A stretch of 64,000 bases of DNA from Bradyrhizobium sp. ISRA430 (GCF_029909975.1 NZ_CP094516.1:1302001-1366000), one strand, 5' to 3'; counted from the stretch's first letter, positions 1 to 8,320 are shown. Notes: generated from the letters alone by a model not told the origin. A program made the numbers and translations.

Positions 1-924
1 GCGGCCTTCCTTGTCGATCGAAAAACCGGCGCAGGAAGCGATCGGCAGGCAATACATGCCGGTCACCGGTGTATTGAGCGGGACGGGCATCAGCGGCATC
101 ACGTGCGAGCCGCGCGCATCGCCGCCGACGAAGTGTGCCTTGGCGAAGGGAGAGACGATTTCCTCGGGCGCGGGGAAGATTCCCTGATTCCTGATGATCG
201 CGACCGGATCATCCTTGCCGGTGTACTTGCCTGCGATCGCGTGAAGACGCTGCGCGGACACGGCGGCGGCGGCCTCGCCATGTGTCCGAGAAACGATGCG
301 ATCAATGCCAAAGCGCTCGTTGTCGCGGAGCAGCGCGGCAATGTGGTAGTTATCCGCGGGCGCGTCGAGTTCGATCACGCTGTCACCGGCCGTGTTGTCC
401 ATATCGATGATATGGAAACGGAATCCCTTGATCATCGGGGGCAGCATCAGCCCCGCGCAATACATGGGATCGGCGAAGGCGAGGTAGAGCGGCAGGTTGT
501 AGGCGCCGGGGCCGCACTTGTCGGCGGCGAACACCATGAAGGACTCCGCCGGTCTCGGACCTGAGAGGTGGTCGAAGCTGAGTTCGGCGACGCCCGGGCC
601 GGCACCGCGAATGTTCCCGGAAGGTGCGTCTGCGAGAAGATCCTGGCCGGCGCCGTAGAGGCCGGAGGTCTTCGCCACTGAAGTGGCGGCGAGAAACGCC
701 TTCCAGGCGAATTGATGGATCTCGGAGCTCCCCTCGCCCCGCGTGTGCGTCATGATGATCGCGATGTCGTCGCCGGTGTGGCAGACAAAACCGTCGATCA
801 AAAGACCATTGCAGATCGCCTTCGCGACCTCGCCTTCGACAGCCGCCATCATGCGTGAAGACGGTTTTGTATGCCCGCCAATGGAGCCAACGTCAGCCTT
901 AATGACAGAAATGGTGAGTCTCAT
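1..924 (-). CDS. Fructose-1,6-bisphosphate aldolase/phosphatase, class V (3' end outside window)
   Basis: The protein begins MRLTISVIKADVGSIGGH and matches the archaeal-type bifunctional FBP aldolase/phosphatase, which condenses triose phosphates and dephosphorylates the product in gluconeogenesis. Metal-ligand positions are visible: Asp11 and His18 in DVGSIGGH and Asp52-Asp53 in GDDIAII. The motif YTGKDDP near residue 237 contains the lysine that forms the Schiff base in this family. 308 codons are present and the frame runs off the left edge, so roughly the last 60-90 residues are missing. The start ATG at 924 is preceded by GGGGAGAAACGCTC, which gives a good ribosome binding site. A class II FBPase (GlpX) is also present at 40.1 kb, so this organism has two unrelated phosphatases for the same step. 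Confidence 0.9.
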   Translation of the reverse strand, partial: MRLTISVIKADVGSIGGHTKPSSRMMAAVEGEVAKAICNGLLIDGFVCHTGDDIAIIMTHTRGEGSSEIHQFAWKAFLAATSVAKTSGLYGAGQDLLADAPSGNIRGAGPGVAELSFDHLSGPRPAESFMVFAADKCGPGAYNLPLYLAFADPMYCAGLMLPPMIKGFRFHIIDMDNTAGDSVIELDAPADNYHIAALLRDNERFGIDRIVSRTHGEAAAAVSAQRLHAIAGKYTGKDDPVAIIRNQGIFPAPEEIVSPFAKAHFVGGDARGSHVMPLMPVPLNTPVTGMYCLPIASCAGFSIDKEGR

Positions 925-1295
925 GAGCGTTTCTCCCCGCACAAGCTCAGCGCCTCGGCCTCGGCGCTCGCTGCGCCGGGGCGACGGCGCTGCTCATTCG
1001 CGGAAACGAACGTCTCAAGTGGCGATTAGGTTCCAGCCGGCGGCTTAATTGCCGCACTGAGTGGACGCGCGGCAGGACCGGCGTGAGGCAATCATCCCCT
1101 GCTCGGCAATTGGACGCCGGACGATATCCGCCGCGTCAACGGCGTCCCCGACCTCCGCCGCGACAGTTGGTCTCCTCACAATCGCGCGCGAGTTTACCTG
1201 AAATTTACCCCCGCTCGCGAGCGCCGGTATCATTTGCTTAGAATTTGCCTGCTACCGTGGAAATACGGAAGGCAATTCCAACATCATTGGTCCTC
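925..1295. other. Gene-free stretch upstream of the PilZ gene
   Basis: No ORF here has convincing coding character. The only structure noticed is a perfect 12-base palindrome CGCTCGCGAGCG at 1212-1223, about 75 bases before the PilZ start. The interval must hold the divergent promoters of the FBP aldolase/phosphatase and the PilZ gene, but no clear -35/-10 pair could be assigned. Confidence 0.4.
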
Positions 1296-1922
1296 ATGTC
1301 TGTCGCAGAGTTCCTCAGGCAGCGCGCAGTGGAAGTCACCGTGGGCGGCAGCTACTCGCTGCACCGCTGGTATGACTGCGAAGGCAAGCTGCGAACGTTC
1401 GCCTGCCGCACCAAGCGCGTGTCGCCGTTCCGGATGATCGTGGACGTGCCGGTCGTCGGCAAGGTCGGCGAGCGCGTGACGTCCTACTTCGAGGACTTCG
1501 GCGAATTCGAATGCACGATCAGCGGGACGCTGAAATCGGGCTTCCTAATGGAGCTCGAGATGACGCGGGCGCGCCGCGCCTGGATGTCCGAAAAGCTGAC
1601 CTGGCTCGAGAAGAAGCAGAGGGACGCCAGCATCGCCGAACACCGGCGCGACGCGCGGTTCGTTCCGCAGGTCGCACACACGTTCTTGACGATCGCCGAC
1701 GGCAGCACCCACCCCTGCTTCATCATCGACGTCTCCACCGCCGGTGTTGCGGTGTCGTCCGAATACGATCCGCCGGTCGGAACGCCGCTTGCGGTCGGTG
1801 CCTGCGTCGGACGCGTCATCCGAAAATTCCACGACGGCTTTGCGGTGAAATTCGCCGAGAAGCAACAACGGGACGACCTCGTCCGCCTGATCGTCCGCTC
1901 GGCTGCGTTGCAGTCGGCCTGA
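1296..1922 (+). CDS. PilZ domain protein (possible c-di-GMP receptor)
   Basis: The 208-residue protein carries a C-terminal PilZ-type region: an arginine-rich EHRRDARF followed about 30 residues later by DVSTAGVAV, which matches the RxxxR and (D/N)xSxxG signatures that bind cyclic di-GMP. The N-terminal half (SLHRWYD to GFLMEL) looks like a second, degenerate PilZ-like beta barrel. There are no membrane segments. The ATG at 1296 is preferred; a TTG at 1245 would add 17 residues with no better ribosome binding site. The gene stands alone. The PilZ assignment rests on motif spacing; ligand binding is an inference. Confidence 0.72.
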   Translation: MSVAEFLRQRAVEVTVGGSYSLHRWYDCEGKLRTFACRTKRVSPFRMIVDVPVVGKVGERVTSYFEDFGEFECTISGTLKSGFLMELEMTRARRAWMSEKLTWLEKKQRDASIAEHRRDARFVPQVAHTFLTIADGSTHPCFIIDVSTAGVAVSSEYDPPVGTPLAVGACVGRVIRKFHDGFAVKFAEKQQRDDLVRLIVRSAALQSA

Positions 1923-2160
1923 GGCGGCCGGCGGACAAAAGTCGCCGCCGGCCTGTTTGGGGGAGCCGGCGGCGCCGCATTATCACGGCGCAGGGCAGCG
2001 CGCGCTGCGCTACCTCGATGGCACACCGATCCGTCCACAGCATCCGCCGGCTTAACCTCCACGCCACCCGCCATGCCGCGGCCGCAATGGGAGGTCAGCC
2101 TGTCAAGGACCGCGCCTCGCGCCCGGCCTTCATTTGCAGATTTTGCGATCGGGGGACCGA

Positions 2161-2403
2161 ATGGCTGTCAATAAAATCACTTGGGACAGGGTTGGCCGGG
2201 TTACCGAGCCCGGACGTTACATGTACACGTTTGGCTGGCTCACGATCACTGCCGACGATATTGCGATCTGGAAGCAATATCCGGACGCGGCGTTCGCGCT
2301 GCTGGTACAGCATCCTGTGCCGGGCCAGGCGATCGGCGACGAATTCCATCTCGGCGCCTTCGATATTGCGCCCGACACAAAGCCGTCGCTCGCCACGCAT
2401 TGA
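2161..2403 (+). CDS. Small conserved-looking hypothetical protein
   Basis: This 80-residue ORF starts MAVNKITWDRVGRVTEPG, with GGGGGACCGA immediately upstream as a ribosome binding site. It is rich in aromatic residues (YMYTFGWL) and acidic, with no signal peptide or membrane segment. The codon bias is typical of the surrounding genes, which supports it being real. I do not recognise a family with a known role. An upstream start at 2134 exists but lacks a ribosome binding site. Confidence 0.6.
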   Translation: MAVNKITWDRVGRVTEPGRYMYTFGWLTITADDIAIWKQYPDAAFALLVQHPVPGQAIGDEFHLGAFDIAPDTKPSLATH

Positions 2404-2809
2404 GGGCCGGCTAGCCGATCGATGCGCCCACGGTTCGAACCGCGGGGGCAAACATTTCGCGTGAGAAGCGGCCGCCGGGATGCGGGAACGCATGGCCCGG
2501 GGGTCTGGACTCGCGCGCGAGATACGTGCATCGTAAATCGAAGAACTCTTCATATTCCTTTGATCTAATTCAGCAATCGCGACCTGATGCGGGATGCGCG
2601 GTGCTGCCCCTGACTCCGAACAGGTACCGCCATGCGATTGATTGCACTCATACTTCCGTGCCGGACGGCGTCGCAGACAATTCACAACTGACGGCGGCGA
2701 TGAAGGGAAGCTGTCGCGGTTGTTAATCCAGGCGACAGCACGCGCATGACACAGGGTCGCATCCGGTGAAAGTGGATAAGGCGGTCAAGGGAACCTATTT
2801 TCGACGCCA
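2404..2809. other. Gene-free stretch before the PrsW gene
   Basis: Short ORFs occur on both strands but have arginine- and cysteine-rich translations typical of shadow frames. No repeat or terminator with a T run was found. It probably contains the promoter of the PrsW-like gene. Confidence 0.4.
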
Positions 2810-3850
2810 ATGTACCTGATTGAAGCATTACCCACCGTCATCGGAACTGCCGCCATCGCACCGGCGCTGCTGATGCTGTGGCTTGTCATTGCCGCCGAAG
2901 AGCGTCCCGGCCCGCCGGCTCAGGTCTGGACCGCTTTCGTGCTCGGCGCGGCCAGCATTTCGCTTCTGGGCCTCGCCCGTGCGCCCTTCGCCAAGATGGT
3001 CGCCGCTCCCGACAACCCCTGGACGGCGCTGGCCATGCATTCGATCTTCGGCGTCGCGCTGCCCGAAGAGGCCGTGAAGGTGATCGCCATCGTGCTGGTC
3101 TCCTCGACCAAGCGGCGGACCTTCGCCAATCCCATGGATACCGTGGTCTATGGCGCGGCGGTCGGCCTCGGCTTCGCGGCCTATGAGAACCTCGCCTACC
3201 TCGTGCAGCACGCCGAGATGTGGCGATCACTGGCGGCGCTGCGCAGCGTGCTGACCGTGCCCTTCCACGGCGCGCTCGGCATCATCGCCGGCGCATATCT
3301 GACCATTGCACGCGCAGGCACGGCACTCGGCGCGAACCGCCATCATCGCGACTGGGCCCGTCTCTCCAGCCGCCTCCTGATGTTGGCCGGGCCGCTCGCC
3401 CTGCATTCGGCCTTCGATTTCCCGCTGCTCACGCTGCAGCAAATGCCGGAGCTCGATCCGACACTGAGAATGTGGCTCGGTGCGGCGAGCCTCGTGATCG
3501 GATTCAGCTCGATCGCTTTTGCCATCCGCCTGGTGCGGCGCGTCGCGCGCCACCATGCGCCGCGTACCGACATCGCGCGCGAGCGGCTGAGCCAGTTGCG
3601 GCGCATGTGGGCATTGCTGCTGGCCGGCGGCGGCGTCGGGTTTCTCGGCCTTGCCTTCGTACTGACCTCGATCCGTCACTGGCTCGTCAATCCCGAGCGC
3701 AATCTGACTCTGGCCCTGATCCCGATCGGCCTGACCTCGATCCTGCTCGGCATTGCGCTTCTGGTTGTCACAACCGCAATCTACATTCTCGGCCGCAACC
3801 GCATCCGCACCAGCGCGGAAGGCTTTTCATCGGCACCGGGCGGCGGGTGA
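2810..3850 (+). CDS. PrsW family intramembrane metalloprotease
   Basis: A 346-residue polytopic membrane protein with about eight hydrophobic segments. It carries the PrsW (CAAX-protease-like) signatures in order: PEEAVKV (Glu86-Glu87), AAYENLAY (Glu126), FHGALG (His153) and ALHSAFDF (His199), the residues expected to bind metal and catalyse proteolysis inside the membrane. In Bacillus PrsW cleaves the anti-sigma factor RsiW; no anti-sigma factor or ECF sigma gene lies nearby here, so the substrate is unknown. A C-terminal extension after residue 210 adds three or four further membrane segments. Confidence 0.82.
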   Translation: MYLIEALPTVIGTAAIAPALLMLWLVIAAEERPGPPAQVWTAFVLGAASISLLGLARAPFAKMVAAPDNPWTALAMHSIFGVALPEEAVKVIAIVLVSSTKRRTFANPMDTVVYGAAVGLGFAAYENLAYLVQHAEMWRSLAALRSVLTVPFHGALGIIAGAYLTIARAGTALGANRHHRDWARLSSRLLMLAGPLALHSAFDFPLLTLQQMPELDPTLRMWLGAASLVIGFSSIAFAIRLVRRVARHHAPRTDIARERLSQLRRMWALLLAGGGVGFLGLAFVLTSIRHWLVNPERNLTLALIPIGLTSILLGIALLVVTTAIYILGRNRIRTSAEGFSSAPGGG

Positions 3851-3923
3851 GCTCCGGGATGGCAACACCGGTGCGGCCATACTAGACTGGGGCCGCACCT
3901 GGTGCTGCGACCTGGAGCTTTCG

Positions 3924-4502
3924 ATGACATCGCCTGACGATTTCGCACGATTGCAGTCCGCCATGAGCCAGACGGTGAAGGCACATTGGAAGGCCTTCCT
4001 GTTCGAAGGGATCCTGCTTGCCGTTCTCGGCGTTGCCGCACTGATCCTGCCGCCGCTCGCCAGCCTTGCGATCACGATCTTCCTCGGCTGGATGTTCCTG
4101 ATCAGCGGCATCGGCGGGCTGATCGTGACTTACTGGGCGCGCAACATGCCGGGCTTCTGGTGGTCGCTGATCTCTGCCGCGCTGGCGGTGCTCGCCGGCA
4201 TGATCCTGCTGGCGCGGCCGATGCAGGCCGTGCTGACGCTGACCATCGTGCTCGGCGCCTATTTTCTCGCCGAGGGCGTTGCCACCATCATGTACGCGCT
4301 GGAGCACCGCCGCGAGCTGAACAGCCGTTGGTCGTGGCTCCTGATCTCGGGCCTCCTCGACATCGCGATCTCGTTCATGGTGATCGCGGGGCTGCCAAGC
4401 TCGGCCGAATGGGCCATCGGCATCCTGGTCGGCATCAACCTGTTGTTCGGCGGCGCCACCCTGATCGGTGTGGCGCTGGCGGCACGCAAGAGCAACACTT
4501 AG
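3924..4502 (+). CDS. HdeD family membrane protein
   Basis: A 192-residue protein made almost entirely of six hydrophobic helices, with the repeated three-helix layout of HdeD/DUF308 (ILLAVLGVAALILPPLAS, then FLGWMFLISGIGGLI). In enterobacteria HdeD is associated with acid resistance at high cell density; the molecular activity is unknown. The start MTSPDDFARLQ is chosen because GGAGCTTTCG precedes the ATG and the upstream extension overlaps the end of the PrsW gene in a shadow frame. It lies 73 bases after the PrsW gene and may be co-transcribed with it. Confidence 0.78.
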   Translation: MTSPDDFARLQSAMSQTVKAHWKAFLFEGILLAVLGVAALILPPLASLAITIFLGWMFLISGIGGLIVTYWARNMPGFWWSLISAALAVLAGMILLARPMQAVLTLTIVLGAYFLAEGVATIMYALEHRRELNSRWSWLLISGLLDIAISFMVIAGLPSSAEWAIGILVGINLLFGGATLIGVALAARKSNT

Positions 4503-4522
4503 GGCCCTGCGTCGATTGGGGG

Positions 4523-4551
4523 GTGACAACCCCGAACGCCTGCGCTAAAGA
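4523..4551 (+). promoter_or_regulatory. Candidate sigma70-type promoter of the aroG leader
   Basis: GTGACA at 4523-4528 and TAAAGA at 4546-4551 are separated by 17 bases. The predicted start of transcription falls at about 4558-4559, on the leader-peptide ATG itself. That would make the leader mRNA leaderless, as I recall for trpL of Sinorhizobium meliloti. No other good -35/-10 pair lies between the HdeD stop and the leader. Confidence 0.5.
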
Positions 4552-4558
4552 GCCTGCC

Positions 4559-4639
4559 ATGATCACCGTCGCCACCAGCTATTTTTGGTACTTTAGCTAC
4601 GACAGCTCGCTGGCGGCGGGAGGATCGCGCTCAATCTGA
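4559..4639 (+). CDS. Aromatic amino acid leader peptide of aroG (26 aa)
   Basis: The ORF encodes MITVATSYFWYFSYDSSL and then AAGGSRSI. Six of the seven codons at 4580-4600 specify aromatic residues (Tyr-Phe-Trp-Tyr-Phe-Ser-Tyr), a run that would be very unlikely in ordinary coding sequence. It sits directly before a terminator and the DAHP synthase gene, whose pathway makes exactly these three amino acids. There is only weak purine sequence upstream of the ATG, consistent with leaderless initiation from the promoter at 4523-4551. The peptide itself is expected to be a by-product; the sensor is ribosome stalling. Confidence 0.85.
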   Translation: MITVATSYFWYFSYDSSLAAGGSRSI

Positions 4640-4688
4640 CACATTGCAGCAAGACATCCGAACAGCCGCCAGACCTGGCGGCTTTTTT
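4571..4688 (+). promoter_or_regulatory. Transcription attenuator controlling aroG
   Basis: Four pairing segments are visible. Segment 1 is GCCACCAGC (4571-4579), just before the aromatic codons. Segment 2 is GCTGGCGGC (4609-4617). Segment 3 is GCCGCCAG (4665-4672). Segment 4 is TGGCGGC (4676-4682), followed by six T. Segment 2 pairs perfectly with 3 over 8 bases (antiterminator); 3 pairs with 4 over 7 bases (terminator); 1 pairs with 2 with one mismatch. A ribosome stalled at early Tyr/Phe/Trp codons masks segment 1 and leaves 2 free to sequester 3, allowing read-through into aroG; fluent translation covers 2 and permits termination. Confidence 0.82.
4665..4688 (+). terminator. Rho-independent terminator of the aroG attenuator
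   Basis: A perfect 7-bp GC-rich stem (GCCGCCA / TGGCGGC) with a four-base GACC loop is followed directly by TTTTTT. It lies 37 bases before the aroG start codon and is one of the two alternative folds of the leader. Confidence 0.85.
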
Positions 4689-4725
4689 GTTGGCCGGCAG
4701 GTTCTTCAAAGACAGGAGCCCCGCC

Positions 4726-5811
4726 GTGCTGAGTACGACCGACGACCTTCGTATCTGCGAACTGAAAGAGCTGAGTACGCCTGATGAGGTGATGCGGGAG
4801 GTCCCGCGGACCCTCACCGCGACCCGCGTGGTCATGGCGGCGCGCAACGCGATCCATGCCATCCTGAACGGCCAGGACGACCGCCTTCTGGTCGTCGTCG
4901 GCCCCTGCTCGGTGCACGATCCCAAGGCTGCGATCGACTATGCGGAGCGCCTCGCAAAACTGCGCGAAGACCTCGCCGACCAGCTTGAGATCGTGATGCG
5001 CGTCTATTTCGAGAAGCCGCGCACCACCGTCGGCTGGAAGGGCCTGATCAACGACCCTGGCCTCGACGGCAGCTTCGACATCAACAGGGGCCTGCGGCTC
5101 GCACGCAACGTGTTGTCCGCGGTGAACAACCTCGGCCTGCCGGCGGGCACCGAATTCCTCGACATGACGACGCCGCAATATATCGCCGACCTGGTGTCCT
5201 GGGCCGCGATCGGCGCGCGTACGACCGAGAGCCAGATCCATCGCGAGCTGGCCTCGGGACTGTCCTGCCCGGTCGGGTTCAAGAATGGCACCGACGGCAA
5301 TGTCCGCATCGCGGCGGACGCAGTGAAGTCGGCCTCGCATCCGCACCACTTCATGGCGGTGACCAAGCGCGGCCGCTCGGCGATCGCCTCGACCGCGGGC
5401 AACGAGGACTGCCACATCATCCTGCGTGGCGGCAGCAAGCCGAATTACGACGCGGCGAGCGTTGCAGCCGCCTGCAACGAGCTGGCAAAGTCCGGCGTTG
5501 CGTCACGGGTGATGGTGGATGCGAGCCACGCCAATTCGAGCAAGAAGCCGGAGAACCAGCCGTTGGTCATGGCCGACATCGCCGGCCAGATCTCAGGCGG
5601 CGAGAGCCGCATCATGGGCGTGATGATCGAGAGCAATCTCGTTGCCGGCCGCCAGGACGTCGTCGCTGGCCAGCCGCTCACCTACGGCCAGAGCATCACC
5701 GACGGCTGCATCGACTGGGCGACCACGGCAACCGTCCTTGAGCAGCTTGCCGACGCGGTCGAGATCCGGCGCAACAACCAGCGCGCTGGCATGCACGAGC
5801 GTTCCGCCTGA
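4726..5811 (+). CDS. aroG: 3-deoxy-7-phosphoheptulonate (DAHP) synthase, class I
   Basis: Catalyses the first step of the shikimate pathway, joining phosphoenolpyruvate and erythrose 4-phosphate. The 361-residue protein has the AroG/F/H family signatures: VVGPCSVHDPKAAIDYAERL, MRVYFEKPRTTVGWKG, GLPAGTEFLD, CPVGFKNGTDG, HIILRGG and VMVDASHANSSKKPENQP. The GTG at 4726 is chosen because CAGGAG lies at the right distance upstream; a TTG at 4687 falls inside the terminator T run and is unlikely. Expression should be set by the aromatic attenuator just upstream. Feedback inhibition by an aromatic amino acid is usual for the family but the effector cannot be told from sequence. Confidence 0.95.
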   Translation: MLSTTDDLRICELKELSTPDEVMREVPRTLTATRVVMAARNAIHAILNGQDDRLLVVVGPCSVHDPKAAIDYAERLAKLREDLADQLEIVMRVYFEKPRTTVGWKGLINDPGLDGSFDINRGLRLARNVLSAVNNLGLPAGTEFLDMTTPQYIADLVSWAAIGARTTESQIHRELASGLSCPVGFKNGTDGNVRIAADAVKSASHPHHFMAVTKRGRSAIASTAGNEDCHIILRGGSKPNYDAASVAAACNELAKSGVASRVMVDASHANSSKKPENQPLVMADIAGQISGGESRIMGVMIESNLVAGRQDVVAGQPLTYGQSITDGCIDWATTATVLEQLADAVEIRRNNQRAGMHERSA

Positions 5812-5822
5812 TCGGGTGTCAT

Positions 5823-5855
5823 GCGGGCGGGGCGATGCTGTCGCGCCCTGCCCGC
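5823..5855 (+). terminator. Possible hairpin downstream of aroG
   Basis: GCGGGCGGGGCG (5823-5834) can pair with CGCCCTGCCCGC (5844-5855) with one mismatch, forming a strong GC stem shortly after the aroG stop. No T run follows on either strand, so termination is uncertain. Confidence 0.35.
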
Positions 5856-5868
5856 AAACCTGTCTGCA

Positions 5869-6129
5869 TCAGCAGCCGCGGCAGATGCTCTTGATCTTCT
5901 TGTCGAGCAACGCGTCTTCCTTGTTCACCGGATTGTTCGGGTCGCTCAGATTCTTCTCGCTCGGCACGTCGGCCGCGCGCGGCTGGCGATGACCGACCGG
6001 GGCGGGCAGCACGCCTGAACCCGCCGATGTTCCCGACGTGCCCGTGCTCGTGCCCTTGCTCCCGGTTTGCGCAAAGCCTGCGCTGCCGAACACCACCAGG
6101 AGCGACATTGCCACGACGATCTTTCTCAT
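5869..6129 (-). CDS. Small secreted hypothetical protein
   Basis: An 86-residue protein starting MRKIVVAMSLLVVFGSAGFA, a clear Sec signal peptide with probable cleavage after GFA, followed by a Ser/Thr/Gly-rich linker (TGSKGTSTGTSGTSAGSG) and a charged C-terminal half ending KKIKSICRGC. The start is favoured by GGAGGAGCAGA just upstream of the ATG. No known domain is recognised. It is probably periplasmic; the two cysteines in the last four residues could form a disulfide or a metal site. Confidence 0.68.
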   Translation of the reverse strand: MRKIVVAMSLLVVFGSAGFAQTGSKGTSTGTSGTSAGSGVLPAPVGHRQPRAADVPSEKNLSDPNNPVNKEDALLDKKIKSICRGC

Positions 6130-6176
6130 TCTGCTCCTCCAATCCTCAAACCGGCGTCGCCTGCCATCTCGACCGC

Positions 6177-7271
6177 TCAGGTCTCGGGCGGATAGAGATG
6201 AACGTCGCCGCAATAGTCCAGGATACGATAGCGCGTTTCCGACGCCGCATCACGCACATCCGGTGCGGTATTTTGCTCCGCCAACACATAATTCGGGCCG
6301 ACCGGCGATTTGCCGGCACCGCCGGGAATATCGATGACATAGTCCGGCTGACACAATCCTGATACCCGACCGCGCAACTGCCGCATCAGCTCCTGTCCCT
6401 GCGCCAGCGTGGTGCGCAGATGCGCAGTCCCCGGCGCGAGATCGCCGTGATGCAGGTAGTAGGGCTTGATCCGGCATTCGACGAAAGCTCGCATCAAATC
6501 CGACAGAGCGGCGACGTTGTCATTGACGCCGCGCAAAAGCACGGACTGGCTCACCATGGGAATGCCGGCGTCGACGAGCCGGGCACAGGCACTACGTGCC
6601 GCTTCAGTCAGCTCGCGCGCATGGTTGGCGTGCACCGCGACCCAGGTGGTTGCACCCTCGGCCTTGAGCGCTGCGACCATCTCATCGCTGATGCGCGCCG
6701 GATCCGCCACGGGAACGCGGGTGTGAAGGCGGATGATCTTGACGTGATCGATGCTGGCGAGATCGGTCATGATCTCGCTCATCCGACGCGGCGACAGCAT
6801 CAAGGGATCACCGCCGGTGAGGATTACCTCCCAGATCTCGCTGTGCGCGCGGACGTAATCGATCGCCGCGCGGTAAGCATCGTCCGAGAGCGCGTTCTCC
6901 TTGCCGGGACCGACCATCTCGCGACGGAAGCAGAAGCGGCAATAGACCGCGCAGACGTGAACCAGCTTGAACAGGACGCGGTCGGGATAGCGATGCACGA
7001 TGCCGGCTACCGGCGAATGCGGATGATCGCCGATCGGGTCCGCGCGCTCGCTTGGTTGCACATCGAGTTCCGCGGCGCTCGGGACGAACTGCCGCGCGAT
7101 GGGATCTTCGGGATCCGACGTGTCGATCAACTGGACCAGCGCCGGCGTGATCGCAACCGCATAGCGCGCGGCGACGCGCTCGAGCGCCGGCAGTGCCGTG
7201 GCGGGCGCAAGCCCCTCCTCCACGAGATCCGCCGGTTCCCGCAATGTCCGTGCAAGATTGGTTTTCGTCAT
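6177..7271 (-). CDS. epmB: EF-P beta-lysylation protein (radical SAM lysine 2,3-aminomutase type)
   Basis: The 364-residue protein is a KamA/EpmB family radical SAM enzyme. The [4Fe-4S] cluster motif CAVYCRFC (Cys107, Cys111, Cys114) and the SAM-binding LTGGDPL are intact. EpmB converts (S)-alpha-lysine to (R)-beta-lysine, the preferred substrate for attachment to EF-P. The function is supported by context: its ATG overlaps the epmA stop codon by four bases (ATGA), and efp lies divergently just beyond. Length is typical of EpmB rather than the longer catabolic lysine 2,3-aminomutases. Confidence 0.93.
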   Translation of the reverse strand: MTKTNLARTLREPADLVEEGLAPATALPALERVAARYAVAITPALVQLIDTSDPEDPIARQFVPSAAELDVQPSERADPIGDHPHSPVAGIVHRYPDRVLFKLVHVCAVYCRFCFRREMVGPGKENALSDDAYRAAIDYVRAHSEIWEVILTGGDPLMLSPRRMSEIMTDLASIDHVKIIRLHTRVPVADPARISDEMVAALKAEGATTWVAVHANHARELTEAARSACARLVDAGIPMVSQSVLLRGVNDNVAALSDLMRAFVECRIKPYYLHHGDLAPGTAHLRTTLAQGQELMRQLRGRVSGLCQPDYVIDIPGGAGKSPVGPNYVLAEQNTAPDVRDAASETRYRILDYCGDVHLYPPET

Positions 7272-8320
7272 GTCTCACCCGCAGGCGGCGTCCACACCAC
7301 CTGATCAATCCGCAATGCGCCGGTCGCCAGCATCACCAGCCGGTCGAAGCCGAGCGCAACGCCGCTCGCCTCCGGCATTTGCGCGACCGCGGCCAGAAAG
7401 TCCTCGTCGAGCGGATAGGCCTCGCCGTAGCGGCGTTGCTTCTCGGCCATCGCCTCCATGAAGCGCCCGCGCTGCTCATCGGCGTCGGTCAATTCGCCAA
7501 ACCCGTTGGCGAGCTCGACGCCGCAGGCATAGACCTCGAAACGCTCGGCCACACGTGGATCGTCGGCCTTCACGCGCGCCAGCGCCGCCTCTGGAGATGG
7601 GTATTCGAACAGAATGGTCAAACGACCCTGCCCCAGATGGGGTTCGACATGCTCGACCAGGACCTTGCTGAAGATGTCCGACCAGGTGTCATCCTCGCTG
7701 ACGCGGACCTTGCCCGCCGCCGCCTGCGCGAGCGCGGCGCGGTTACCCTCGCCGCCCGAAATGGTCGCAAGCAGGTCGATTCCGGCGAAGCGCACGAACG
7801 CGCCGGCGATCGTCAGGAGTTCGGGCTCGGCAAAGGGATCGGCGATCCGGCCGCGGAAGGAGAACTGCCCGATCCCCGTCGCCTGCGCCGCCCGAGCGAT
7901 GATGACGACGCAATCGGCCATAGTGGCGTCGTACGGTGCACCCGCCCGGTACCATTCCAGCATGGTGAATTCGGGCAGATGCAGGTCGCCGCGCTCGCGA
8001 TCTCGGAACACCCGTGCGAATTCGAAAATCCGGGGTTCGCCGGCCGCGAGCAGCTTCTTGCAGGCGAATTCCGGGGACGTCCGCAGATAGCGCGTGGCCC
8101 GGCCGCCGTCGGGCCGCATGATCTCCGTCCGCGGAGCGTGCAGATGGGTCTCATTCCCCGGGGAGACCTGGAGGACGGAGGTTTCGACCTCGACGAAGCC
8201 TTGCTCGGCGAAAAAGCCCCGTAGAGCCCCGGTAATGGCCCCCCGTGCCTGAAGGAACGGCCGGCGATCGATGTGCCGGCCGGGCGACCAGAACGGTGAA
8301 CTCGGCTTGTCCCCAGCCAT
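7268..8320 (-). CDS. epmA: EF-P--(R)-beta-lysine ligase (GenX/PoxA)
   Basis: A class II lysyl-tRNA-synthetase-like protein of 350 residues without the N-terminal anticodon-binding domain, the hallmark of EpmA. Motif 2 (FRDRERGDLHLPEFTMLEWY) and motif 3 (GVALGFDRLVML) are clear. EpmA activates beta-lysine and transfers it to a conserved lysine of EF-P. The start ATG at 8320 is the first in frame that gives the normal family length; the frame stays open upstream to 9361 but that part runs antisense through efp and has no coding sense. It is the first gene of an epmA-epmB operon. Confidence 0.93.
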   Translation of the reverse strand: MAGDKPSSPFWSPGRHIDRRPFLQARGAITGALRGFFAEQGFVEVETSVLQVSPGNETHLHAPRTEIMRPDGGRATRYLRTSPEFACKKLLAAGEPRIFEFARVFRDRERGDLHLPEFTMLEWYRAGAPYDATMADCVVIIARAAQATGIGQFSFRGRIADPFAEPELLTIAGAFVRFAGIDLLATISGGEGNRAALAQAAAGKVRVSEDDTWSDIFSKVLVEHVEPHLGQGRLTILFEYPSPEAALARVKADDPRVAERFEVYACGVELANGFGELTDADEQRGRFMEAMAEKQRRYGEAYPLDEDFLAAVAQMPEASGVALGFDRLVMLATGALRIDQVVWTPPAGET

